The position numbers and the translations under genes are program-made. Below, one piece after another: positions 11,116-22,212 of a stretch of 64,000 bases of DNA. The notes beneath the pieces were generated by a model. The model had not been told where the DNA came from and did no database searches. It saw only the letters and a program-made list of their open reading frames with translations. Where the stretch lies: NCBI RefSeq assembly GCF_022682495.2, contig NC_071387.1:198068143-198132142 (forward strand). The letters run 5' to 3'. Position 1 is the first letter of the stretch. Every line of letters begins with the position of its first letter. This DNA comes from Desmodus rotundus (taxonomy: Eukaryota > Chordata > Mammalia > Chiroptera > Phyllostomidae).

Positions 11116-13338
11116 TGAGCCAGAATTTGGAAACATGCCGATAATATTGCCTGAAGAACACAATAAACTGTTCTCATCACCTGAGAGCGGAGATGTGGGC
11201 CTTGATCCTGAAGAGTTTCACTCAAGGACGTAGATGAAGAATGTGCTTGGGAAAAGTACAGATAAAGAATTCTGGGCACAGTTACCCTACGTTACACTGA
11301 ACAGAGCTGAGGTTAGAATTAAGTATCACAAAAGAAGCAGCACACACTAAATGTCGCTGCTTGTCTTTTTGATTAGCCTGTAAAACTACACGAGTGAGTC
11401 TGTTTTTAAAGGGGTGGAGTCTGATGAGTGTCCTTTCTCCTTTTCTAAATGATGAAAGGACGCAATCTTTCCTTGCAGGTGTTCGAAGCTTAAACTTAAG
11501 TGGTTCAATAATCTCTTTCCTTCTCTACCTAAAACCCGAGGGTGCTGGGGTTGCTTTTCTTCTCACTAAGCCAGCTGATGGAAGGAATATCTGCAATGAT
11601 TTTTGGCTGTGTTTCCTGTCTTTCTGAGCTGAGTTCAGTCTACCGCTGAAAGATGCCTGCATTTTCCAACCCAGCAGACCCCTAGTTAAACACCATTAAA
11701 TATGACCTCATGCTGGTTCTCGCATGTTCTCCTTAGTCGGAAACGTATCTTCTTAAGACAGTTATACCTCCCTGCTGAGAGCTTCCCAGAGAGCAGCTCC
11801 ATTCAAATACTGGGCGCCTTCTGACCAGGCTGACTGTTGGCAGCAGATTCATTGCATTTCAGGGACTTGAAAGGCTTTGGAACAACCCCTTCAGAGCCTG
11901 GAGCACACCGCTCATCTGCCAGAAGGGGCGTCTCCACCCCCAGCTCAGTGTTGGGCCAATTTCAGTGACTCTTCTTGGTTTTGTGTGTGTGTGTGTGCGT
12001 GTGGTTAAGTGTGAAACTGAGGTAATTTCCATTGACATTCCACAGAAGTGAAATGTGCCCTGTGTTACTGATGTCTGCTCAGTTCGGTTTTATCAGTGAT
12101 TTGAGAAGTCCATTAATTAAGAAGCTGCCTCTAATGTCTTGAGCTCAATGTTCCCACATTTGGACAATCTGATATCCAAAAGGAATTATATTTAATGTTA
12201 TGTGTAAACTTTGAGACCCGTACAAACTACCTAATCCTGGATAGAATGCTTGGTTAACACGAGTTTGTAATCCTACACAAACAGAACTGAGACCAAGGTC
12301 CGCATGGAGGGGTTTATTTTGTTAGAACGGACAACTGTCTTTGTTGACAGCATAGCTATGACCTCCTCTGAGTGTTCCCCGCGGCGTCGCTCCTCACCCT
12401 TCATACCTCCTAAACGTCGAGCGTGCCCCGGCCGCACACCTGCCAGTGTTCCTGTGCATTGCCTTCTAGCGAACCACAGAAACTACCCGGTGTGCAAAAC
12501 CCAGCTGGATTCACCGAGAGGGGAGAAGACCCTGTGAAGCAGAACCCTTCCTGTGGTTCATGCTTTATGAATGTAGAAAACCTTCTTTTAGTGGGATTCT
12601 GTTGTCCCCACCCATAATGAGGGTGCCAGGCAAATACAGTTGGGTGACATCCTTATCCATTTTGGAGACTGTATATATTTGAGACACATGAAGATATTCT
12701 ACATTTCCTTCCATTGTGTTTTATGTTGGTTTGCTGCTGCCTATTTCTGTTTGAAATCTAAGCACAACTCAGGGATGGGGGGATAAGACTTCGAATTTAA
12801 AGGAGCAGGGACATATGGTTTTAGATGCTTCTTGATATGTTTGTATTTCTGTGCTGGTTAGAAAGGGGGTGAGAACATTTTCTTTTACCACACCTGGTGG
12901 AATACAAGAGCCATACATAAGGAAGGTCTTCTACAGACAGGTTTTGGCCAACATAAATATACATATGAAAACATGCATTTTGTACGCCAATAGTATACTC
13001 TTCATTGTACAAATACTCTAGCACTAAGCATGAACTAGCCGTGTCTCTCTGTAATATCTGCCGTATTAAGGTAGTTCACACACATTTGAAATCCCATTTA
13101 AAATTTAAATGCAATGTTAATTTCCCACGTATATAGTTCATAAAGCAAATTTTTTCAAAGTCAGAGCCACATTTTACATCTAAGTCTGTCTTTCGGGGTT
13201 TCTCACCTTCATTTCCATCCTGAGAGACAGCAGTTTTTATAGCCATGTAATGGTGCTGTCCCTGGGCCTTTGTCCAAGGCCACAAGGATCCCCCGCACAG
13301 TTCTCCGACTCCTGCACCCTGGCATTGAGAATGTCTCG
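11116..13338. other. Unique sequence, no gene seen
   Basis: The longest unannotated run in the first quarter. It contains the TG microsatellite at 11981, an AT-rich block with TAATTAA cores at 12085-12200 and a short CpG-rich patch at 12376-12440. No exon or RNA gene is supported; open frames are at most 77 codons. Confidence 0.45.
11981..12003. repeat. (TG)n microsatellite
   Basis: About eleven TG units with one CG interruption. Potential Z-DNA former, otherwise unremarkable. Confidence 0.9.
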
Positions 13339-13339
13339 T

Positions 13340-13575
13340 GGTTACATATGCATTTACTATGTGTCAGACACTGTCGTGGGAGTGTCTGGCATGGATTAAT
13401 TCCTTTGCTCCTCAGAGCAACCTTGTGAGAAAGATACCTCCTCTCTGATTTTCTGGGGGAGCTAAGGTCCAGAGCATTCACGTATCTTGCTCTAAGTCAC
13501 ACAGCCCATGCAAGGCAGAGCCAGGATTCCAACTCAGCTGTAACCTGCCCGAGTCCCTGCTTTCCGTCCCCACAC
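13340..13575 (-). mobile_element. MIR SINE
   Basis: A nearly complete antisense MIR: 'tttactatgtgtcagacact', 'ctcctcagagcaaccttgtg', 'tctaagtcacacagcccatg' and 'gagccaggattccaactcag' appear in the reversed MIR order. One of the best preserved MIRs in the window. Confidence 0.8.
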
Positions 13576-13964
13576 TGCTCTGCTGCTGGGAAACCCAGCA
13601 CTTAAATCGTGAGGTCATTTCCCCCAAGAGTAGTTAAGAAATTCACCATGAAGTTCGTTTTCCCTCTTTCTTTTAAACTAACTCTGACCTCTGTGAGCAT
13701 CTAAAATTCTAAAATTGGCATGGAGTCCGAGATAGTTGTGTCTTCTCCAAAGACACTTTGTCACCCAAATTAAAGAAATTGAAAGAGGGGTTCACGATAT
13801 AATTATATAGACTCAAATCTAAGACAGCATCCTCTTTTAGGAGGATAATTTTAGAGGAAAAAAAGTATTGGGACATATGTGGTATTTTTCTGTGTGTTAA
13901 CGTGTAAGCCAAGTCAACTGGTGAAGGTTGGGGGGATCACCGTATTATTTCTGGGACAACTGCT

Positions 13965-14170
13965 GGTTACTAGGCCCTGTCCTCGGCTGCTTACATACGT
14001 GTCCTAGCTGTAGTTTCTCTGCGATCCCGTAAGATAGAGAACATGATTCCCATTTTGTAGATGAGTAAGCTCAGGCCCAGAGAGGATGAGAAACTTGCCC
14101 AGCGCCATGCAGAGATTGGGCAGTGGGGTTGAGATTTCAACCCCGTCCAGCCAACTCAAGCCTGCGCTGT
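13965..14170 (-). mobile_element. MIR SINE
   Basis: Antisense MIR: 'ttttgtagatgagtaagctc', 'agaggatgagaaacttgccc' and 'ttgagatttcaaccccgtcc' match the reversed MIR core and tRNA-proximal part. It lies about 400 bases from another antisense MIR and is a separate insertion. Confidence 0.75.
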
Positions 14171-15448
14171 GGGTCAAGCCCAGCCATATGGCCTGGCTGG
14201 GCACAGGGCACTGGGCATACAAGCCCTGACTAGCACATCTGGGCACCACACTGCCCAAGCCAGCTTCCTCTCGTTTCTCTGCTTTCTCCCTCACTGAGCC
14301 CAGCAGGGCTTTTGGCTGCAAACAACAGAGATTCCTGTAGCTACTTTAAGCAGACAGGGATGTGTTAAAGGATGTTAGGTGGTTCACAGAATTTCTGGGA
14401 AGGATCAGGCATCAGACTCGCATGTTGTGGAGCCAGGAAAAGAGCCAAACCACATGGTGGAACTGTTCTAGCAGAAAACCACGCTGCCACGGCTCGCTGC
14501 GCTGGCCCAGGACTTGAGGGAGAAACCACCGGAACCGTACCCCTTTTCCACAGCAATCCCCACAGGGTGGGTCTCAGCGGTGAGCCCCGCCCACTTCTGT
14601 GTCCGGATCTGCTCTCCGTTGTTCTGATTTTCCGCTACAGGGTTGTTGGTGAACCAATATACAGTGCCCACCACACTTAACCCAGCCTGGTTCTGGCCCC
14701 AACCTCGATGGCACCACGCAAAGACTAGATGAATGACATTTCTAAGCACCTCTTAGCGCTGGGACCTGTTCACCTTGCTCAGCTGCTCTGGCTATAGTTG
14801 GTAGGACCCACAGTGGGGCTACCTGGAGGGCCCTCCCAGAAAAGCTACTCACCTCCCGGAAGGAGACACGCTCTATGGACGGGTCCAACTAGCATGACGG
14901 CGTTTTCCCACGTTGTGTTGTAGAGCGGAAGCCCTTCCTCGGGAGTCGGGCGTGCTTGCTGGAGAGCACCTCCACGTGGGTGCTCCAGCGAGGGGCAGGC
15001 GTTTCCACAGCCGCACCCATGCCCCCGAGCCTCCCCCAGCTCAGGCTTTTGGGGGCTGGGTGCCAGCCCTGAACACGATGACAAAACAACACGAGAGAAA
15101 AGGACGGCCTCTTTCGTCTTTATAAGAAATATGCTCTTCTGCAAAGACGTGCCTGAGAGTGCGATGTATGAGACTTGCCATATATTTTATATTTCATTAC
15201 AGTGAACTTAACGAGAGTGGATTCCTTCCTGGTCAAACAGCCATAATCAAAATATAAGAGTTTCTTGACAATGGGTCAATAAAAATAATTTTAAATTAAA
15301 AAAAAAAACATTGGGTACTTACTTGAGGCTTCAGGTTTTCCAGTTGCTTTCAAGAAAAGCATCACGGGGAGGCCCAATTCTGAAAATAATAGACTTGATT
15401 GGAGAAATAGTCTAGAAGCAAAAGGAAAAGAGGCCCAAGAATTGGCTG
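14171..15448. other. Possible ancient repeat plus unique sequence
   Basis: 14308-14760 begins 'ctgcaaacaacagagattcc' and runs through 'agacagggatgtgttaaagg'. This phrasing occurs in a dispersed mammalian repeat I recognise but cannot name. 14915-15030 is CpG-rich for this window. No gene is supported. An A-run of about 10 bases sits at 15299. Confidence 0.35.
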
Positions 15449-15449
15449 G

Positions 15450-15616
15450 TGGTCTGCTTATCAACTGGGCGACTTCAGGCACATGTCATCCGTGTCTCTG
15501 ACTACTTACCTAGCCTGTAATATTGGAAAAGATACAAACACCGAGACCCTAAGAGTTGTTGTAAGAATAAGGTGTCCAAATGCGGGGGATACAGTGTCTG
15601 GCACACAATTGTTAAG
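15450..15616 (+). mobile_element. MIR SINE
   Basis: Sense MIR remnant: 'aactgggcgacttcaggcac', 'gagttgttgtaagaataagg' and 'acagtgtctggcacacaat' match the MIR middle and 3' part. Diverged. Confidence 0.6.
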
Positions 15617-18520
15617 TTTTAACGTCTTTTTTTTTTTAGGAAACCATAATCCCACTGTGTGGGGCCAGTCGTTTGGCCCATGGCCCTTGCTGCCCACATG
15701 GGTTTCTGTCTGTCTTAGTTCGATAATTAAGGAGTGGTTTGCATTGTCAGGTGAATAAGCAGACCAGCGTTTAACCCAAGATGGCTGGGGAAAGGAAACC
15801 AAATCGGGTTCACGGTGACTAAGGGTCAGAGCTTCCACAGCATTAGAGATGAAGTCATCACGAAGGGTCTTCGTTTGCATTTTTCTGGTCATCTTGAAGT
15901 CTCAATTTGGCCAGGGACTTGCCCTGGATATATTAATTTTCCTTCAAAGTTCATTTAGCAGCAACAAGAAGAGGAGTCATTTGCATTTTAATTGGGCCAT
16001 TCTCCCCAGCCACAGCAACCTGGCTCTGCTGCCAAAGCTGCCACCAGGTGTCACTGCCTGTGTCGTGGCGACGCACACCGATGTCCACAACCCATCAGTG
16101 GCGCCAACCCAGCCACAGAGGGCCCTGACGACTGTCTCCAAGGCCATGTGATCCCAGGACCGGAAAGCTAGGAAAATTCTCTGTTCAGGGGGCACAGGCC
16201 CGGGCAGCTCCAAAGCATTAAAAACTTGGAGTTCTGTAAATTCAAACAGAAGGATCTCATTTTGAAAAGGAAGCTGTTCTGAGTGGATGGGGCGTGTCTC
16301 GGGGGACAGTCTTGAAATTTTCGGAGGACAGATGTGTGAGCGTGACCCAGTGCAATCGGGCACCATGGCTGATCCCATTTTCTTCAGTGAAGAAACTGAG
16401 GCAGTAGCTCAGTGACAAGGGCTGATGTTGTTCCAGCTGGAAGTTCAGCTGAAATCGAGATGACACTGCATGCGCCCAGCGTGGAATTGACATAGAAAGC
16501 AGGTGAAGCAAACCTGAACTCAGCCTGGCAGCCTCAGTAATTCTGACACGTGCTTGTGAGGGAAGTGGCAGCAGCATGAAATATTTACCGTCAGCCTGGT
16601 GGGGATTAGCATACGCAGAGGTTGAGATCAGCAAAATGTAGGACGCCGAGAAATACTTAAAGTGGCAAAAACGTGCCTAGCTCTCCTTGGGAAAGAGGCA
16701 AAGTTTTGGATATAAATTCCTGTTTCTTTTGAAAGACCTAGAAAGGGCTTCCCTGGATACTTTTACTTCCTCAAGTAAGGCATGTTGGATGTTTCCAGAA
16801 CGTCATGCCAGAGAATGTTGGGAAGACAGCTCCCTCCTGTTGCCTACACTCCAGCTGGGGAAAGATCTCACTTCACATGGACAGGTGGCCTTAGATGGCA
16901 GCCGTCAAGTCCTCACGTAGAAAAGGTCGCCCCTGTGCACAGCCCTTTCTGGATGAGTTGCAACCTGTGGACTCCCATAGACTTTGTTCGAGCTCCCCAG
17001 TTCACCAGCCACAGACCTTCCGTGCTGGGTGGTTCCCCCACGAGGCAGCGACCCCTGAGAGCGGGGGTCTCCTTTATTCCTGCTGCTGCCCTCCCAGGTG
17101 CTTAGCCAGAGGACCATCTTCGTCTGGGTCTTATCTCCAGAGGTTTGGGCCTGGAGGCAGGCGACCCCTCCAGACAAGGCCTTCCCTGTCTGCAGGAGAA
17201 CGCATCTCTGGGCTTGACTGAACACCCTCTGCAGGCTTGCGAGCACCCCCCTTGGTCTGTGTACAGGGCAGAGAGTTTCCAAGGCTGGCTGAGGGTGTCA
17301 GGGGAGGGGCTCTGATCTGTGTGTGTTCATTGATTTTTGATATTTTGTTTGTTTGTTTCAACGCTTACCTGGGTAGAAACAAACATTATTCTCAGACGTG
17401 TTTTTGAAAAAGAGATGAAAGGGCCAGCAGTATGCAGACAGGTTAATGAGCACTCAGCCTCTCCCGACCGCTGTCCTCTTCCACTGTTAGCAGGGGACTT
17501 TCCTCTTTACAGGCCCCTTCAGACCAGCGCTTTGTTCAGAAACCCTGTGTATTCAGAGCCTGTTTTTCAGGAGAACTTAGTGGAGGCGGGTCCGGCGGGC
17601 GCTGCGGGCATCTCAGTGTGATGTGTCGGGAGAGCCTTTGGAGAGAAGGCACGGGGCCGCACAGACGCTGCTGTTGCTTGCAAGTGCCCGTGAAATCTAA
17701 GACTGTTTTAGACTAAATCTAATTGTTTTCCTCGGGAGAAAAACTATTGGTTTTTTTAACGTTGGAATTTCTCTCTCCCAGACATTTCTAGATGCGGAGC
17801 ACTGGGTTTATAAAAGAAAAAAGCTTTCATAACGGGTCCATTCTAGAACAGGGCCCTGGGGTCTCTGTTGCAGCTGTGGCTGCCCTGCCTGGAGCAGACA
17901 CGTGTCTCTGGTGTCTTTCAGAGACTCTTGGCTGTATCCACGGTTGGCGTCTCCGCCTCAGGTGCAGTTGTGTGGAACAGGTGAGTGCCTCTACGTGCCC
18001 GCAGTCAGGCAGAGGCCTGATTTCTGCTCCCACTGGGTCCCCAATTGCCTTTGAGCAAGAGGTGAACAGGTACTCCTGTGTCATCTCTGTGTTGCCTCAA
18101 ACCCGGGGCACCGGCTGTCCCAGCCCAGCAAGCAAACCGTGTGAGCTAGGCGTGGCATTCTCATGCCTTCTAACTGCTGATGGCCTGATTCAGGTGCACC
18201 TGTTTTGAGCCTGGGCTGGCCCTGATTCCAGTGTCACTTTTGCAAGGCTGTGACCTGCACGTGTTCGCTTGTTGTCTTCCAGGTTCCCTGGGTGTTCACC
18301 ACTTCCTCCTCCGCAGAGGCTTTGTGCCTAGCCATTCCTCGGTGGGAGCGTTTCATTTGGCTGGAGATAAAACTTAACTCCGGAGGCTGAGGGAAGGGAG
18401 GGAGGCCCAGGATTGCTGGGGCAGTGTGCCTGAGGTGTGTGCTTCCTGGCAATATCATTTGGCGTCTCCCGAGGGTCCTCGTGCTGATTGTCAGGACGGG
18501 CGGTACAGTTGGCGGGTCAC
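15617..18520. other. Unique sequence, no gene seen
   Basis: Nearly 3 kb without a nameable repeat. There is a T-run at 15626-15638 and a CpG-rich patch at 17582-17672. Several 100-140-codon frames (for example 15977-16378 on -, 17792-18208 on +) overlap opposing frames and show no domain, so I do not call them. The low repeat content itself is mildly notable. Confidence 0.45.
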
Positions 18521-18524
18521 TGTT

Positions 18525-18800
18525 TATACACTCAGTAGCACTGCTGGCAAACGTGGGAAAGACGTGGCTGGCATGGGAGGAGAAGGTTGATGAAGGCAGG
18601 CACTACCCCTTGAGCAAAAGTGGGGCCCAGTAACCTGAGGTAGAGGTTAGATGCAACCAGCAGGGGGTGGTGGCGAGGAAGATGAGGTCAGCCAGTTGAA
18701 GGACTCAGTGGCCACAGTCAGGAGTTTACGTTTGATGCAGAGAAACTCTGGGAGTCACAGGATTGGAACGTTTGTGGCATTCGAAGCCTACTAAGCAGAG
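18525..18800 (-). mobile_element. L2 LINE fragment
   Basis: 'gaagatgaggtcagccagtt' followed by 'caggagtttacgtttgatgc' and 'cattcgaagcctactaagca' resembles the reversed L2 ORF2-proximal region. There, 'gatgaggtcagagagg' is followed by a 'ggactttggattttactctg' segment. Strongly decayed, so the call is tentative. Confidence 0.4.
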
Positions 18801-19834
18801 AATATTGTTAACCTATGTCAAGGAGAGCTAGGAAGAAAATCAAAACAGGGTCTCTTTCCGCTGGAGGACATATAGAAAGAAAAGAGAAATTCTGAGGCTG
18901 AGGGGAGTGCCTGGGGGAGAGGAGGGCTGTTGGAGGGCTGGGTAAACGGTCAATGGCATATCTAGCTGCAAAAGTTACCTTCTTCCTTCATGGAACATGG
19001 AACCAAATGGGGGGGCACACAGGGATCCTGGGATTGAGAAGTTAAATCAGAGAAAGAAGCACCTGAAAATCACCTGTGGACGTCACTCTGAGTATCTCTG
19101 AATTCTCCCCTGCGGTATATACATGATAGCGAGCTGCTCCTGACGTTCCAGGTCTCCCAGGAGAACCTTTCACTGTAAACAGTGTATCCTGATAATGCTA
19201 GTGTGGGCTTCGCCTTTGATGTTTAGGGTAGCCTTTGTCTTTATACTCTTTTTTTCTTCCATTTCTCCATTGAAAGAAGGAAGGAAGAAAAGAAAGAAAA
19301 GAAAACAAGACCTGGCTTGTCCCTTACCTGACGGGAAGTAATTCAGAAAACAACCTGGATGGAGCCCTTGGTTCTGCCGAGGAGGAGAGCGCAGCTCCCT
19401 TCCCCGCGACAGCCCTGGTTGTGGGGACAACCCGGGTCACCCAGAAAGAGGCCGAGATGTTCTGTGCGCACGGCCTGTGGTTCCCTTTCCTCCACTTGTC
19501 CGCTGACCAGTGTCCTGGCCGGAGCTAGCAGCCCCTTTGGGGACACAGAGCGCTGACTCCGGGGTTTGAGCACTGCGCTTCCCTGGGCACTCTGCCTTCT
19601 GTCCCCACTCTCCCCTTTGTGACTTTAAATTAAGCCAGGGACTTTGGGAATAAAGACAAGCCATGTATGGTTTGGGTAGCGATCTAAGTAAGGCGAAAGA
19701 GCAGAGAGGAAACATCAGCGAGAAGAAATAGGAGAGGGCCGAGTCGGTGTCATACAACAGTCCCCATGACCGCACTGTGCCGAGGGCCCGGTGTGAGGCC
19801 AGCACAGGGGCGATCCAAACCATAGTCATCTCTC
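18801..19834. other. Unique sequence with a purine-rich tract
   Basis: 18840-19100 may continue the L2 trace but is too diverged to say. A GGAA/GAAA-rich tract lies at 19274-19310. The minus-strand 130-codon frame at 19437-19829 overlaps plus frames and is not supported. Confidence 0.4.
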
Positions 19835-19839
19835 TCTTT

Positions 19840-19985
19840 TAGCAAAAGCTCTGTCAATGTACACCGCTTTTTAGATGAGGAAGCTGAGGCATCCAGACGT
19901 TTGTGTGTTATTCACCTAGCTAGAAAGCAGGGAACCGTGAGTTTAGTCCTTAGTCGTCTGAGGCTCACTCTCGTCTCACAAATAT
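19840..19985 (-). mobile_element. MIR SINE
   Basis: Antisense MIR remnant: 'tttagatgaggaagctgagg', 'ttattcacctagctagaaag' and 'gagtttagtccttagtcgtc' match the reversed core. Confidence 0.6.
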
Positions 19986-20224
19986 GCTGCCCCCCTGAAA
20001 AGGTTTCACAGGGGACTCACTTAGACCCCCTGTGACCAACAGAACACATTAGGAGTCTGGTGCTGAGAGGGACGAACATAGAATTTGGGGACAGGCGGGC
20101 CTGAATGCCAGCGCTCCCCCTTCTGGGACTTGAGGGCATTACCTACACTAAGATGCCACAGGTCCGGGAAGCCTCTTGCCCTCTGTAGGCACCGTGCACG
20201 TACAGCTGTGGCTAAAGTAATTTT

Positions 20225-20600
20225 TGATTTTTTTTTTCCACTTAAAATTTTTTTTTTCAATTATACTTTACATTCAATATTATTTTGTATTAGTTTCAGA
20301 TGTACGGTGTATAGTAATATATGTACTTAGACAGTCATATACTTTACCATCTGTTCCCCTGATAGTCCAAGTACCCACCTAGCCCCTTACATAGTTATTA
20401 CAGTATTACCGACTGTATTCCCTATGCTGGACTGTACATCCCCAGGACTATTTTGAACTACCAACCTGTACTTCTCAGTCCCTTCACCTTTTCCATCCAG
20501 TCTCCTAAGCCCCTCCCCTCTGGCAGCCATCCCCTCGTGAACACGCCCAATCCACTGATCTCCCAAGTTTCTGAAGCTTTTGAACCCAGCTTATTTTCTT
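20225..20600 (-). mobile_element. LINE-1 3' UTR (Laurasiatherian type)
   Basis: The antisense 3' UTR of a relatively late L1: 'ttcaattatactttacattc', 'ttgtattagtttcagatgta', 'gcccctcccctctggcagcc'. The same segment recurs at 45345-45700 and 47770-48060, all in the same orientation. No ORF2 sequence remains, so it is heavily 5' truncated or internally lost. Confidence 0.85.
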
Positions 20601-22080
20601 ATGGAGTCTGATATTATTTTGCTACTTATATGATGAAAGCCCCGCCCCACCTTTTTTTAATAGGTCTTAGAATTAAACTTTAATTGGCCGATGCTAGAAG
20701 GACCCCACATTCTTAGTTGGTTGAGTAAAAACGAAAGAGATTTTACCCTTTTGCCCAGCCTCCTCCAGGACTGGAAGTTTCACGCTTTGGCTGCTGTTTT
20801 TACGGCCAGAATTTGCATTGTTACCCGCCAGCCAGGCACATTCTTGTGTCTTTTGTTTTTAAACTGATTTAGATAAGTTTAAAATCTGGAAGTCACCATT
20901 GCCTGATTCCCATGGGAAATCTCCTCCAATTATTTAGAGAAATTCTTGTGGGAAAAAAAGGGGGAAAACAAATAACTGATTGTGTGGAGGCTATAGAAGG
21001 AAATTTCCATACATGACCCGGCTTCCTCACCAATGCTCCTGAAAGCCAAGGTTTTGTAAGTCAAGTTCCTACCCCCACAGACCCATACATGATCCCAAGA
21101 GAAGATTTCTTCCTGGTGGAGATGAGAAATGCCTCAAAAGTTCGGCGAGCCATGTGTCATTGAGCATGTTGTGGGTTTCGATAGCTTTCTTCGTCCAAGG
21201 GCACGCTCCACCCTTCCCCACTTGAGAAAGAAAGGCTCGTACTTTTTATTCATACCGTAGACTTGGGGGACTGCGTTTTTTCTAAGAGGAACTATTTTGA
21301 GATACAGAAATTTCAGATTGGATGCAGAAAACTGTTAAAACAGCACTGCAGGGAATTGTGTTACCACTGTTAAAACTTACAAGACGGCAGAAGGAGACAG
21401 GAGGGAAGGAGTCGGTTCATCACAGACACTGCTTTGGAAAACCCACATTCCCAGTCCAGACAAGCCTCACCTGCCCTTCCGGAACATACTCGCAGCCCAG
21501 CGCCCCTGTGCAGTGCGCACTGAGCACGCACTGTGCTCAGGTGTCCCCGGCTCCCCTTGACCCCCAGCACCTTGGCGAGAGCTGAAATTTAAGCTTTTTC
21601 TCCTGCTGCTCGGGAGCCACGCCCAGAACTCTGCCTCCTGCTCCCACACTGTCTGGTGTCTGGTTTGTGTCCTACAATCTACACACACTTGGGGCGCACG
21701 GCACCTGGAGGAGTAGTGATGGGTTCGTTAAACCTCCACGTCGCCTTAAGGTTCTGAAAACCAAGTGAATGGCAACACTTTCATTATTGGACATATCAAT
21801 GTAGCAAAAATAAAATATAAAGGTTGGAGACTCCAACCTCGGCCCACTGGTTTTGACATCTTAGTGGAACTATGACAGTGGCCTGTGTCACACTTGTCCA
21901 GTTCATGTCCTTTCCAGAATGCATGTTAACAAGCCTGCCATTCGGCATGTCCTGCTTCCTTGGGTGGTGCCTAGTCGGGTGTGTTGGCCCAACCGTGAGG
22001 AGGAGGAGCCCATTTTCTTGTATCTACACGAGGAGGGGAGGTGTGGAATTGTGGGACATGTCAAAACCGAGAAGCAGCCT
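20601..22080. other. Unique sequence, no gene seen
   Basis: 20840-20990 is AT-rich with a TTATTTAGAGAAATTC segment and looks more constrained than its surroundings, but conservation cannot be assessed here. No repeat or RNA is recognised. The 201-codon plus frame at 21919-22524 runs through the L2-like piece below and is not supported. Confidence 0.4.
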
Positions 22081-22084
22081 TTAA

Positions 22085-22212
22085 AGCTCTGCCTGAGAGC
22101 CACTTCCTCTGGAAAGTCACTTCTGATTCCCGGCCCGTGGTTATCCCTTCCCTGCAGAAGTCTCGGAGCCCTGCCTATTTTTATGCATTGCCTCCCATTT
22201 AGCACGTGCCCC
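22085..22212 (+). mobile_element. L2/L3-like LINE fragment
   Basis: 'gccacttcctctggaaagtc', 'acttctgattcccggcccgt' and 'cctatttttatgcattgcct' resemble the codons near the 3' end of CR1-clade LINE ORF2 (where a TTCCCTGATTCCC motif recurs). Short and diverged. Confidence 0.4.
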
